A stretch of 64,000 nucleotides of DNA. Origin: Argopecten irradians (lineage: Eukaryota; Mollusca; Bivalvia; Pectinida; Pectinidae). A program made the translations under genes and the position numbers. Of this stretch, positions 24,001 through 34,105 are shown in pieces (positions within the stretch are counted from its first letter, which is position 1; each line of letters opens with the position of its first letter). The stretch is taken from NCBI RefSeq assembly GCF_041381155.1, contig NC_091142.1, forward strand, positions 32,229,528 to 32,293,527, in the 5' to 3' direction. The notes beneath the pieces were generated by a model. The model was not told the origin of the DNA. It was given only the letters and a program-made list of their open reading frames with translations, and did not search any database.

Positions 24001-26052
24001 CAGTTGCCTTAATAATAGGGAAACAGATAAACATTCTACACTAATAGTTGGTCTCGTAACGGGTTAAAATTATACAAAATCTCAAATTTACATATAATCA
24101 AATCAGACAATAACAATGTAACAAATATCCCAAGTAAACATAGCATAATAATATCCTAACTTCGAATTATTAAGAATCTATTACAAGTAAGATAGAGAAA
24201 TATTTATCGATAAAGGTTTTTCGATTGGGATTCAAAGACCAGATGATTCAGTAAAACTCGTTATTAGTTTTGACAGGGCACTATATCACAGTAAGGAGTA
24301 CTTACAGATTCGATTTTATCACGAAACATTAAACATAATGCTTCAGAACCTCTAACAACATTTAATGATAAAAGACGTATAGCAAAAATGTGATATTCTT
24401 GTTTATCGACGCAAGCGGCGAGATCGATGGTCAGAATATTTGTAGTTTGTCGGGGGAGCCTCGCCAGACCTCACGCATATCACTGTACAGCCGTTAAAAA
24501 GGCATTGCATGGTTCCTTGTAAAGTAGTTAACAAGGATCAAACCTACATTAACTTCTCTAACAGTGACGGCAGGCAGTGCTAAACAACAACTTCGCCAGA
24601 AATATTTTTGTTTTTTCGTTTGAAAAGAAATGTTAAAACTGTTGATTGGAATAGCAGAGATTTGACAGGTAGTGTAAATATAAATGAGTTGTATTCTGGT
24701 AATTATAAGTGGTTCAACAAGTGATACGTTTAATAAAATAACGTGTTTAAGACAACATAGCAAATGTCAAAAATAATTTTTGTGTTGGAAAAAAACGTTG
24801 CATCGAGTTTTGTATCCTAACAATTACAGTCGGTTTTAACAGGCGGGACTAAAAAGGCTGATTTAATATTATCTAAAACTGTCGAATTTAAGTTACAATG
24901 TGTTAAGTTATTTGTATTTATTCTGTTTTTAAAGCAATTTTAAAACATCTATTGTTAATATATTTCATAATGCGGTCAACTTGTGCGTTACTTTTGAAAT
25001 AAACTAATTTCGTACATGCTTTTACTATGATGGCCAATGAAAATGATATCCATTTAGTTGTTAAAAGCAGTTAGATAGCTATCACACAGGGGTAAAAATA
25101 ATCAAATTAATTATTAATTCTTAATCTAAAAATATTTTATTTTGAATAATTAATATTTTTATTATTCTTAATTTTGATCTTTGCATATTGTTCACGTCAA
25201 CGCAAGCATATTTTATAAGTATTTACGTATTCGTCACCGCAAGCATATTTTATCAGTATCAAATATGTGTTTTTATTTCTAATCGTGTATTGCGTTTTTT
25301 CGTAAAGATATAAATATATCAATGTTCTTGTTACTATTGTGTGTAATCAGTCAATTAAATATAATACACACAATATATATTGTCGGACGTTTCCCCTTTA
25401 TGTATGTATTGATTTGCTTTTAAATATGTAATGTATCTATATGTTATCATTTGAACAGTGAACAAACCGCACTGTCCATTTAAGTAGCGTTGGTCACATA
25501 CAACACTTCCAAAGTACGAATTCAACACTAAAAATTGATAATAATGTTTTAGCGTTGCATTTATCTAAATATTATCATATATCAAGTGTCCGTAGACCAG
25601 GAGGTGAAAAATGGGATAAATAGTACTGACAAATTGTTCTCCTAATTTTCATGTTAAAGAATATAAAACAGCAAATGAAGTACGAAGATACAAAATAGAG
25701 ACATGCTATTAATATTGAAATTTAAAAGAAATATAGAAATAAAGTCACAGTAAAAATTACGACTTGAATATATCATGTTATACAGAATTTTGTAGGTAAA
25801 TTCTTATATGACGTCATTATATTTTAAATTAATCAACAAGTTCCCTTTACCTTCCATTCCTTTGATCCCTACACCGTATCCTCCATTTTGTCCCCATTCG
25901 AAGAGACAATCTGTGCTTCTCTGAGGGGGCACCTGCTGGTACCCAAAGGCTCCTCCTAGGGACCCTAGAAAGGAGTCGGCAAACGGACCCGACATAAGCG
26001 ATGTGATGCTGAAAGCATTAGCTCGGGCCGACAGTGGCCCGTTTATATCCAT
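8760..26052 (-). CDS. Tbx1: T-box transcription factor, Tbx1/Tbx10 class; seven coding exons
   Basis: Joined minus-strand exons: 26052-25851, 22229-21899, 15042-14769, 11887-11735, 10468-10401, 9576-9458, 9019-8760. They encode about 468 residues. Each junction has a GT donor and AG acceptor, and the phases match throughout (1,2,0,0,2,1). The T-box DNA-binding domain covers about residues 155-342, with hallmark stretches [64 protein letters not shown] and [20 protein letters not shown]. These fit vertebrate Tbx1 much better than Tbx20, Tbx2/3 or Brachyury. The family consists of nuclear sequence-specific transcription factors; Tbx1 patterns pharyngeal and mesodermal tissue in vertebrates and its fly homologue org-1 acts in muscle identity. 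Its role in this animal is inferred only. The N-terminal exon has an eh1-like motif (FSITSLM). The C-terminal half is Ser/Pro-rich and poorly conserved. 5' UTR and any non-coding exons are not resolved. Confidence 0.9.
9458..9576 (-). CDS. Tbx1: Tbx1/10 coding exon 6 (post-T-box)
   Basis: Acceptor cccttgaacag, donor gtaagaa. One base completes the previous codon, then 39 codons ([20 protein letters not shown], then to [10 protein letters not shown]), then one leftover base. Only this frame fits the phases of both neighbours, although a second frame is also open. RKRSPDDK could contribute a nuclear-localisation patch. Sequence conservation is weak here, so the exon is supported mainly by splice sites and phase. 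Confidence 0.7.
9580..9965. repeat. 40-bp minisatellite in the intron before Tbx1/10 exon 6
   Basis: About nine degenerate units of 39-40 bp (core: agaggtaatacgttaac, tatactggtcaggg, aaaaaatc) start directly at the exon 6 acceptor. On the gene strand each unit reads as a pyrimidine run followed by CAG and TATA, like the real acceptor. Confidence 0.8.
10130..10380. repeat. 20-bp minisatellite next to the Tbx1/10 exon 5 donor
   Basis: Units of about 20 bp (tagtatgatacatttacagc and variants). A block of about 90-95 bp containing tacatatgtagtatgctacc is present twice. The array ends about 20 bases from the exon 5 donor. Confidence 0.75.
10401..10468 (-). CDS. Tbx1: Tbx1/10 coding exon 5 (end of T-box)
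   Basis: A 68-base exon, 22 codons plus [22 protein letters not shown] then NE. Acceptor ttttttcag, strong donor gtaagt. This is the C-terminal DNA-contacting helix of the T-box, among the most conserved segments of the family. In vertebrate Tbx1 the next residue is Trp. Here the leftover TG plus the first base of the next exon I placed (T) reads Cys. Confidence 0.92.
10973..11001. promoter_or_regulatory. Pair of full CRE palindromes
   Basis: Two perfect TGACGTCA sites at 10973-10980 and 10994-11001, exactly 21 bp apart. This is the known CREB/ATF consensus; activity here is inferred. Confidence 0.35.
11044..11149. repeat. Fold-back element with perfect 25-bp arms
   Basis: 11055-11079 is the exact reverse complement of 11113-11137, with a 33-base spacer. 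Weaker complementarity continues outward to about 11044 and 11149. GC-richer than the flanks. Confidence 0.8.
11376..11670. repeat. 56-bp tandem array in a Tbx1/10 intron
   Basis: About five units of 56 bp. Marker gaacaac starts at 11386, 11442, 11498, 11554 and 11610. Units are nearly identical (core: agacagggcctatgaccgtt). Confidence 0.9.
11735..11887 (-). CDS. Tbx1: Tbx1/10 coding exon 4 (T-box)
   Basis: Exactly 51 codons, phase 0 in and out, acceptor gttttacag and donor gtaagt. Encodes [20 protein letters not shown] then a variable loop ([10 protein letters not shown]) and [20 protein letters not shown] plus R. The variable loop has a similar length to the equivalent loop in Tbx1. A block of 50-bp-class repeats begins directly outside the acceptor. 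Confidence 0.95.
11888..14768. other. Tbx1/10 intron between exons 3 and 4
   Basis: 2.9 kb, mostly unique AT-rich DNA. 11890-12045 holds three imperfect copies of an element with cacaaaataacaaaataata. A CRE palindrome lies at 13925-13932. No further exon or RNA gene was recognised; short open frames here look random. Confidence 0.6.
14769..15042 (-). CDS. Tbx1: Tbx1/10 coding exon 3 (T-box core)
   Basis: Acceptor ttttttccag, donor gtgagt. It encodes 91 codons after finishing a split Arg codon: [20 protein letters not shown] through to [11 protein letters not shown]. The stretch contains the T-box signature region ([34 protein letters not shown]) and aligns without gaps to my recollection of vertebrate Tbx1. 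Phase 0 exit. This is the most diagnostic exon for the Tbx1/10 assignment. Confidence 0.95.
15310..15430 (+). repeat. Dispersed repeat, copy 1
   Basis: Shares agccaaYcagaagc, cgttacaaacagcga and gccaatgRaaatg, in the same order, with 61345-61440. Family unknown. Confidence 0.45.
15932..15957. repeat. Perfect 9-bp stem-loop
   Basis: ccgctggca and tgccagcgg separated by eight bases. It is unusually GC-rich for this intron. Confidence 0.5.
17276..17960 (-). pseudogene. 3' fragment of a non-LTR (LINE) retrotransposon
   Basis: The minus-strand frame ending at the stop 17492-17490 encodes [20 protein letters not shown] then [19 protein letters not shown]. This is the Cys/His-rich C-terminal segment that follows reverse transcriptase in many invertebrate LINEs. 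It stays open upstream to about 17960 but loses recognisable similarity. After the stop come about 200 bases of 3' UTR and a short (TTGAA)n-type tail at 17295-17275. The polymerase core is missing, so this is a 5'-truncated dead copy. Confidence 0.7.
18210..18400. promoter_or_regulatory. GC-richer intronic block with T-box-like half-sites
   Basis: A composition island in AT-rich intron. It contains ggaggtgtcaaacc (minus) and agtgtcatcc, similar to T-box half-sites (AGGTGTGA core), plus ccattaatgatacaattag with homeodomain-type TAAT cores. Enhancer function is inference only. Confidence 0.25.
18610..19160. repeat. 66-bp minisatellite in a Tbx1/10 intron
   Basis: Eight units. The marker preceding the gaccgggtag segment occurs at 18659, 18725, 18791, 18857, 18929, 18995, 19061 and 19127 (one interval is 72, the rest 66). 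Because 66 is a multiple of three, long false open frames appear on both strands. I do not regard them as genes. Confidence 0.92.
19094..19577 (+). repeat. 242-bp tandem duplication containing an exon-like 3' module
   Basis: Units 19094-19335 and 19336-19577 differ at only a few positions. Each has one 66-bp minisatellite unit, then a plus-strand frame of about 44 codons (from about 19156 in unit 1; [14 protein letters not shown] ... [14 protein letters not shown] then TAA), then an AATAAA-like tail. Composition and residue use look protein-like, but I do not recognise a family. Confidence 0.8.
19631..19973 (-). mobile_element. MITE-like element, family A, 3'-truncated copy
   Basis: Begins agatgctccaccgc and matches the reverse complement of the element at 57181-57539 along its length, including ggtaatggtgtaaag and gaagaaaaatactaaatc. 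Similarity stops at 19973, before the second terminal inverted repeat. Confidence 0.75.
20329..20382. repeat. Short 26-bp direct duplication
   Basis: aactcaaaaatgtgagtaag plus tgttct occurs twice in a row. Confidence 0.7.
21899..22229 (-). CDS. Tbx1: Tbx1/10 coding exon 2 (linker and start of T-box)
   Basis: Acceptor ttttatag at 22231-22230; donor gtaggtaa from 21898. It completes the phase-1 codon (GCA, Ala) and adds 109 codons. The first 80 are an unconserved acidic, Cys/Ser-rich linker. The last 28 ([18 protein letters not shown], then IVTKAG) open the T-box. It leaves AG for the next exon, which gives Arg at the GRRMFPTF junction, exactly as in vertebrate Tbx1. Confidence 0.88.
22230..25850. 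other. Tbx1/10 intron between exons 1 and 2
   Basis: 3.6 kb of AT-rich DNA. At 22290-22340 there is an (aaattc)n run followed by aaactttattttatc, which resembles a LINE 3' tail. 25200-25258 contains two copies of cgcaagcatattttat about 42 bp apart. A CRE palindrome lies at 25809-25816. No exon was recognised. Confidence 0.55.
25851..26052 (-). CDS. Tbx1: Tbx1/10 coding exon 1 (start codon)
   Basis: Encodes residues 1-67 plus one base. The ATG at 26052-26050 follows CAGACCC and is followed by G, a good initiation context. The upstream frame stays open for nine codons but has no nearer ATG. The protein begins [27 protein letters not shown] resembles the eh1 Groucho-binding motif (FxIxxIL class) present near the N-terminus of several T-box proteins. 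The exon ends GAAG followed by the donor gtaaag (phase 1). The rest is Gly-rich and low in conservation. Confidence 0.8.
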
Positions 26053-26330
26053 GGGTCTGCTCGTACTAATGAACGTCACAAGTACCCAATATATAAGTTT
26101 TTTACTTACTTTCTACAACAGTGATAAAGCGACAATAAATAAGACGAATGCGATTTTTGCCCGAAGCCAAGCCCCCATATGATATGTCCTTAAGACCTGC
26201 TGAGTCCTGATTGGACGATTAAGCGTATAATTGTCTGCCTCTCCCCCAGCACGCTCTGCTATATATCATTAGCTGCTACTCTCCCTCCCCTCAGACACTG
26301 TAGCGATATACATCCCTGATGTTTGGTATA
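26053..26330 (-). promoter_or_regulatory. Probable 5' flank / core promoter region of Tbx1/10
   Basis: Immediately upstream of the start codon. A minus-strand TATATAG-like box sits at 26267-26259, and a CCAATCA element at about 26214-26208. Another TATATATT lies only about 40 bases before the ATG. The stretch is GC-richer than its surroundings. No transcription start can be fixed, and a non-coding first exon further upstream is possible. Confidence 0.25.
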
Positions 26331-29300
26331 CATTTCGTACCTTTCTAGAGATTACAAGTGTCCATCGTGTTTATAATTGCCAAACAATATTACACCGTTC
26401 CGCTTTCCTCAGAGACAATAATTCCAATAAGCTCCGGGAAGCTGCAGATTCTGGTTAGACTCTCTATTTAGTCGGTTGTATGGTAACTTTGTGAGGAATT
26501 CGCGGTACAGGTTTGTGAAGGCATGTATACAGTTTGTGTTAGGGCATATCTAACATTCATTAATCATTGGGAGAGTGTCAGATTCGACAGCCAACAGTGA
26601 CCATCCTTCTCCTCACCAACAGCACGCGCGATAGTACTGCTCAGTACCCCCAAGTACGCCTAATTACCCTCTCCTTAACTCCATCCTATTTCCACTCATG
26701 GATTTCTCACATTTTTATCTCCTTTTTTATCTCAAAATATTCCATCCAATCAGATACTTAGTTGACAGATTTAGTTTGAACCAGATATCCAGAATTTTAT
26801 ACATGCCTGCTGCCTATGTATATCATAATCATTATTGATATCATGATTGTTACTAGTATATATTAATAAAAATTATCTGGAACCACAATGGTAAGTGAAG
26901 CAGTTAAAACACGGTGATGCTATGAATATTGTTTACATATTATGTTTAAACATGATAGAATATTAATTTATAGGAAGTATCTAAAACATTTTAGATATGA
27001 CGAAGACAAATACTACAATAAAGATTACAATTTGATACGTGTATATACCGCATGTAAGAAAGAATGTAAATGTGGTAACAAAGTGTTTGTCAAATTTCTA
27101 ATTCATTGTACAGGATGATAAGGAAAATCTTTAAACATGAATTATATTAGTCCTTTCTACGTTTTGAGCACAGACACATTTAGACAAAGGTTACCGTATT
27201 TTAGGTACTGGATATGAATAAAGATAAAACATGCCTCGCCATCTTCGCTTACATTAGAGTTATAACAATTCATAAGGAGAAATTGGATTCATTTTTCGCT
27301 GAAAATATAATATATTATTATATAATATTTCCGTATAAAATTGTTTCTCGAAAAAATATATGATGCCTATAATTTGTCAATTAAAAAAATCCACAAGTAC
27401 TCTGTTCATGTAACAAACCGCAACACTTGAACTACTTCAGCATATCTTCTGTTGAACTGTTATAATATACACAATATAAAATTCGTTTGCATTTCATTCC
27501 ATACATATATTTTTAATAAAAAAGGAATTAAAATGAATTAAATTAAATAATTTTGATGAACTGATATGAAATGTGAAAGTACTGCATTTTACATAACCTT
27601 GGTGAATTATTGACCTGCATTAATTTCTACCCGCTGATAGTGCATGTCAGATTCACTGTTTTGTTGGTGTGAACCTTTGTTCCAGTGTGGATTTGTCTAT
27701 TGTTAATAAAATGAATGTATTACACTTTCATGTATTGTAATATTTTGTAATTTCACATAATCCGACATTTGATCAGCGAATTCGCTGATTTTTTACACGT
27801 ATCACTAGTGTAAAATAATCTGGGAAACTTCCCTTAATTTGTGGTGTGCATTGCGATGTTTGAACCGAAAATGTCAGGACTAAAAGATGGAGTTACAGGA
27901 TAGATGGATTTCTAGAAAAATAGTAACAAATAACGTAGTCAATATATAACATGTTCCGATTGTAAAATTATCTGTGTAAAAATGTATTTAACCTGTGTAT
28001 ATATCTTAACATGACCTTTGATATGCTTGTTGAGGATCTTAACATAAAATGTATCATAGACTTTTATACCACCTCGTATAAAATAAATGTTCATTTCTAT
28101 AAATATTATATTTATGCCTTCGTATTGTTTTTTAACATGTTAACGGAATATAAATTCAATAACTTATGAAGAATATAAGTGAGAGTTGCAGTGGGAAGGT
28201 TCAATATAGTACACAATTATTGGTCGTATTTTCTTTCCTAAATCTTTAAAGTTTTTCATGAATATATTATGGTGCTATGAAAATATGCAACGAAACGTTT
28301 ATTTTCAGTAAAATTTGATATCGTTTTTATTTATTCATTTATGTAAATTTCGGATTTACAAAAACTGAATCGTCACAAACAAATTGCCAAATCGCCGTGG
28401 TGATAAATAAACACATGTGATGAGAGAGCAGTGTGAAGTGAGAACAATGGCGACTCACCGACAACATGACGGGGTCAGTGTGCAATCTACATTAACACGT
28501 AGGACACAGTTTATTTATTCTAAACATTTATTTACCGGAGTGACATTTCCATCAAACACGTAAAAAATAATCTGTATTTCGCACGAATGCCACACATGTC
28601 CAATCACCTTTAAATAAGACTTAAATGTTTATCCAAAATAAATCATACATAAACTGCATCTAGATAAAATATGAAGATGTCGAAATCTTGCACTTGTCTT
28701 TCCTTCGATGCGGATGGCATCAGTACAGTTTGTCTATAAAACAAAGCAGTGTTAAAATACACACATTTTTGACTGTCTCGAAGTAAATTTTCAAAATAAA
28801 TTGATCTCAATTACACCTTTCCAGCCTATTTGTCTAAGAAATGTGTTTTAGTTATAAACATTTAGCATTATAAAAAAATAATTTTGAAGGAAAGACGTTT
28901 TTGATATTATTTTATTTGGAATCGTGTATGTTATCTGAAGTTTCTGGGGTTAAAAGATGAATGAAGAATGGCCATTGTTGGGGTTGATAAAGTCTTGAAC
29001 GTAAATGTTGCCAAGATTTGACGATAATTTCAAATATAATAAACACAATTAAGAGCTTATGAATGTGATTTAAGCAGTAAAACCGTATTTGTATATTCCT
29101 CGCTTTATTTATTTGTTTAGTCCTTCCATGGATCCGACAATGAAATTGAGAGTGAATAAAATATATTATGATTTATATCACAATACTGAAGGTACAGATG
29201 TGCATGATTATTTTCATTTTGTACTACTGTGGGATAAAATATCATTAAAATATTTAATTATGAGAATGCTTATACTTTATGGAAATAGACAAAGGAATAT

Positions 29301-30292
29301 TGCATAAATTCAAAGTTCCAAAAAATGCAAAACCAAACAATGATTAGCAATATTTTTAATGTTGTTTATTGGTCATATTCAAAATATCTTTCTTGGAATT
29401 ATGACCATCGACCAAATATTGTATCTTAACTATGAGTGGATCTTCTACGTGTTTATGAAAAAGAATGTCCGTCCGTTGTATGATTTCATAAACCCAAAAT
29501 ATATTGAGAATAACGCTTATAATTTAATTTCGATAACCGATCCTGTACTGATTAGGGATAAATTTCATGATTTTACTTACTTTTACAATAAAACAAATAG
29601 AGTTGTGGCGCATTGATATCTTATCCAATAGTTTCAGCAATGACTGTGCCGCTTTTAGATATGACGTTCTAATATTTGACGTACAATTTTTCGGTTTATG
29701 GAAAAAATAACGTCAAACATCTAACCAATAAAAAATTAACGTAGCATATGAAATTAAATAATGAAATGATACACGACACCATTTTTTTTTTTTCATTTTA
29801 CGTATGCCATTGTTAGCATAAAGTTTATTTTTGAAAAGTCTTGATTTTCCTCCTGTATCAAGAAGCTAGGAATATCCAGTCAAATCCCTTATGTACAATG
29901 GGAAATATTTGAATCAGACAATTATAGAAGAAATGTTTTCTCACGGGAAGAAAACTTTCGCTAATGGTAAGAGAAAATCGTTTTTGCCTATAATGTAACT
30001 TTGAATGTGAACCCATTTATACGCGATGTGACACATACAATTCTGCACGTAATCCCAGGAAAATAAGGCTTATTTGACATGAAGTCCTTTTCCTCACCTC
30101 GAATTGAAATGGAAATGTTTGGCTAATTTTGTCTTATCGGTGTGATTATTGGTAGTGTCAGTGTTGTGAGTGTTTGTATGGTGGTGTGTTTATATTCTGT
30201 GTAAGTATTATATATAAATATATCAGCTTCTCCGAAGCCTGAGTTAATGACGTGATAGGGGTACGTGATTTTTCTTCGGCACAATATAAAAT
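26331..30292. other. Intergenic upstream of Tbx1/10, no gene recognised
   Basis: Very AT-rich. Two plus-strand open frames near 29.1-29.6 kb are low-complexity and lack splice or protein-family support. Confidence 0.5.
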
Positions 30293-30630
30293 AGGGCACG
30301 GACCAGGGCAAACGACACGGGTCAACCAAAAGGGGCACAGACCAAGGCAAAAGGGGAATGGACTATGACAAAAGGGGCACGAACCAGGGTAAAAGGGGCA
30401 CGGACCAGGGCAAAAGGGGCACGGACCAGGGAAAACACGAACGGACGGACCAAGACAAAAGGTGCACGGACCAGGGCAAAAGACGTACGGAGGGCAAAAG
30501 ACGTAGGCAAAGGCAAAAGGGGCACGGACCAGGGCAAAAGTGGCACGGACAAAGGCAAAAGGGGCACGGACCATGAAAAAAGGGCACGGACCAGGGCAAA
30601 AGGGGCACGGACCATAGCAAAAGGGGCAGT
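30293..30630. repeat. 21-bp GC-rich minisatellite
   Basis: About 16 degenerate units of ggcacggaccagggcaaaag plus one G. The plus strand is purine-rich. Because 21 is a multiple of three and units lack stops, most frames are open (heptads GTDQGKR plus; VRAPFAL or PGPCPFC minus). No initiation or splice context supports a gene. Confidence 0.9.
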
Positions 30631-32770
30631 GAAAGGGTGTATAAATAATTATGGAATACTTTTAGATATCGAAAATGTCAGGTAAACTAAACTAACTTGT
30701 GTGCTTGACTTTTAAGTATTTTATAAACGATATAAATATATGGTTATGATACTTTGTATTGTGAAACAAAACCACTTTATTTGGTTACAGAGCTCAAAGG
30801 CGAATTCAAATATTTTCGCATATAATTGTAGAAATATAAATTATATTTTTTTGTCAGTAAGATAAATATTAATATGTTGAAACTAGCGGAGACGCGAAAT
30901 ATTGTATACGCGACAGTAAAAGTGGTTTACAACATATGGTAATACACTGTTTTACATATCATAGTAGAAAACAACTTAGATATTTAAGAGTACCTTATTA
31001 TATCTATAATAAGTGAATAAACCACAAAATAAATCAAGAATGGTTTATTTAATTTATTTCATTTTCATATATTTTCCATTCAATTGCACCAATATTCATG
31101 AGTAGAACTGCAATGAATTAATCTAAACAATGCAATCCAGCCCATAAAATATAGTTTATTGCTTTGCAATTTCCTTTGTTCAAACGATTTATTGACCTGG
31201 AAATATTGTATCGGTAATGATATTGGTCAGAATCAGTATAATAGTGAAAGGAACGGTTAGTCTATGTATTCCTCAATGCCTCCAAGGAAAGTGCATGACA
31301 AGGATGAAATCTAGCGTCATTAAAAAGTAACTAGATCTACCGACAGCGGTTTGAGTGGAGATAAAAATGACGGGCACTTCGACGGGAACATCACTATTAA
31401 TTCACGGGACTCCCATGTAACCAGTGAAATATTCGGACAGGGAAATATTAATCAAAGTATGTAAAAAAAACTTGTGTTTTCATAAATAATGATCGCAATC
31501 TTATAGAATGGTAAACGGCAATGTTATCGACTAAAGGGGAACTTGTGTTTCTCTCCCAGATAGGCTTACTCGTTACTGGTGGTGAAAATGGGGAAAAAAT
31601 ATGTATGGTTTTAATGATCGCGAGTAAATATATGAATAATATGTGTATGTATTAATATACGATGTATATATACATGTATATATGACGAAATTTTAATACA
31701 TGTAATAATTATCCTAAATAAACAATCTCTCAATCCCTGTGTTGTTTATAGAAAATTGATTATGAAACAAATACAGATTTTTCAAACTTATTTTTTCTAA
31801 TCAGCTACATAAAATTATAGCAAATTTGAATATTTGCATGTGTGTATTAAAACTATCATTTTCGTAGAAACATTACTATATAACCTTACCAGTTGGCAGT
31901 CTTCAGATCATTACTACAGGGATTTCAATTTGCAGTTATGAGACGATGAATAACAAATAAATAATGACAGCGGAATACGTTTCTGGGCTAACATTAACAT
32001 TATTATTCTCAACTTTTAAAATGGAATACATGACTAGGAGAAGGTTTTCTTTCTAAAGGAATTTTATGTATCTGAGGTAACATTTAAGAAATCAATGAAA
32101 AACCCAATACTGGTAAACAAGTAGATAAGCATGTCAGAAATATGAAAACCCTAAATAAGAGTGCCGATGGTGAAAGATACAACAAAATATAACAAAAGTT
32201 TCTAAATAACATATTTTTTACTCCGAAAGTCGAATAACTTTTGTCATTATTATTTTTTCGTTATCGTTATAGCACGATATTTTTTTCAGCTTTTATTCTC
32301 TACGTGATACAATTCAGTTTTACTCAACAGTTGTATATTTTTATTCGTTTGTTGTATGATTTCCCCAAAATACTCCCGTTTGGCTATTTCATAAATGACA
32401 AAAAAATATTCAAATAGCAGTAACCCACCAGTAGACAAAGACAACATTGGAATGTGAGCGGTCAGCTGATAGTAAATGATTGGGACCTAATTATCATTAC
32501 AATCTGTTGTGCGCTGTCTAGCGGTATACTACAATTAAACAGCATGATGAAATGGGCAAGATTTTTTGTACTGCAAAAAGGAACGCCGCGAATATACCAC
32601 AGCCTCCCAAAATAAGGCCTACAACATTGCATACAGGGGAGACCTTCCTAACATAAACCAACCAAGCTGTTTATAAAGTGTCTTTTATCATTACACTGTA
32701 TGTGATTCTACTGATCCACTATCAATCTTAAGTCAATCAATTATTTTATTTGAATAAGAAAACAACATAA
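30631..32770. other. Intergenic, no gene recognised
   Basis: AT-rich unique DNA. I saw no repeat array, long frame or RNA gene. Confidence 0.45.
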
Positions 32771-32925
32771 ACAACAACCCAACAAACATAATCCACTTGT
32801 TTTCATTTTAAAGCACAGAAACAACAACCCAACAAACATAATCCACTTGTTTTCTTTTTAAAGCACAGAAACAACAACCCAACAAACATAATCCACTTGT
32901 TTTCTTTTTAAAGCACAGAAACAAC
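32771..32925. repeat. 50-bp tandem array, three units
   Basis: acaacaacccaacaaacata begins at 32771, 32821 and 32871; the units are nearly identical. Confidence 0.9.
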
Positions 32926-33752
32926 AAAGTATTCTCACATTTTTTATGATAATGTATTATTGAAAAGAAAATATGAAAATATATATGGACATTATTGAAA
33001 TGTGCGGTGTATAATATAATATCTCATAAATTGCCAAATTTAATGCGCATTGTAATTATTCAACTTCAATTAAAAGAGTGTCATCATTAATTAGGTTTCA
33101 AAACAAATAACGCAAATTACTACAAACCAGGACACAAATTACAACACATACAACATAATTATAACAAACGTAATTTAAACTTCCTTTATTAAACAATTGC
33201 AAAGTCTGCACATATAGTAAGTAAACTATGTATAAACTGTAAAAGGTACCGGTAGAGTAGAGACAGCTAGGTGTTTGAATTACCTTCGTATGATATGGGC
33301 ACCAAATCTAAACAATACAACTTGACTTTTCCACAACACCGGTCATCAGACTCTAAATTGTTTACAGATTAATTATAATGATTGAATTATTGTGTGAATC
33401 TTGTGATCGGACATGTCGTAGAGAAAACATATCGAGCCACTTTTTAGTGATAAATTGAATATTCTTGAGATTGTGAACTATCTACTTACTACCAAAGACT
33501 GACTGATAAATGAGAAACGAGTATTAGCTATAAGGCAAAGACATCAATTCATCAATGTTTATATGTCTATTGCCAATTATATATACATGATACATAACAT
33601 ACATAACACAGATAAATATAAAGGGAAGTTTTCATTAACAGTTTCGTAGGTCTGTGGCTATAAGGAGGACGTTAATACGGTAATACCTTGGAAGACAAAA
33701 TAATACAATTAGTATTACAAATTCATTTTATCCTGATTCCAAAACTGTTGTT

Positions 33753-34105
33753 AAAATTATATGTGCCGTAACTGGGCGATAATTTTACATGTTATTTTGT
33801 CTGCAGATTGAAAACTACCAGCTTCGATGAATTAAGCTATGAAAAGCATTCAAATGTACTACAGACAGACACATTTATGTTCAATATTATAACATTAGTT
33901 ACAATAACAGAATTTATGTATTGTAAAATTCTTGTTTTTATGCCATATGTATGTTTAAATGGAAACATAAGTTCATATGTAACTTTGCGACTACTGATGT
34001 CACTGTAAAATGTAAAATAGAATTGTAGACCACAACTTGGATTCATGTTCTGAACTGTGCGGCCAGTACTGCAAAAACAAGTAAAACCTATGCACTGTAA
34101 GTATT
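33753..34105 (+). mobile_element. MITE-like element, family B, 3'-truncated copy
   Basis: Starts aattatatgtgccgtaac, matching the terminal repeat of the copy at 48489-48926. It shares cattcaaatg, ttagttacaa, gaatttatg, ttttatgcc and ttgtagaccacaacttgg in order. Similarity ends near 34105 and the second terminus is absent. Confidence 0.7.

Noticed and set aside
8760..26052. Assignment as Tbx20 or Brachyury
   Set aside because: The T-box motifs ([42 protein letters not shown]) match Tbx1/10 rather than those families.
26053..26079. Nine-codon extension upstream of the Tbx1 start
   Set aside because: It begins at GTG; the ATG at 26052 has a good context.
29089..29616. Two neighbouring plus-strand frames of 72 and 85 codons
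   Set aside because: AT-rich low-complexity peptides with no domain, splice signals or codon pattern.
30123..30685. Long frames of VRAPFAL / PGPCPFC / GTDQGKR heptads
   Set aside because: By-product of a 21-bp repeat without stops; several frames on both strands are open at once.
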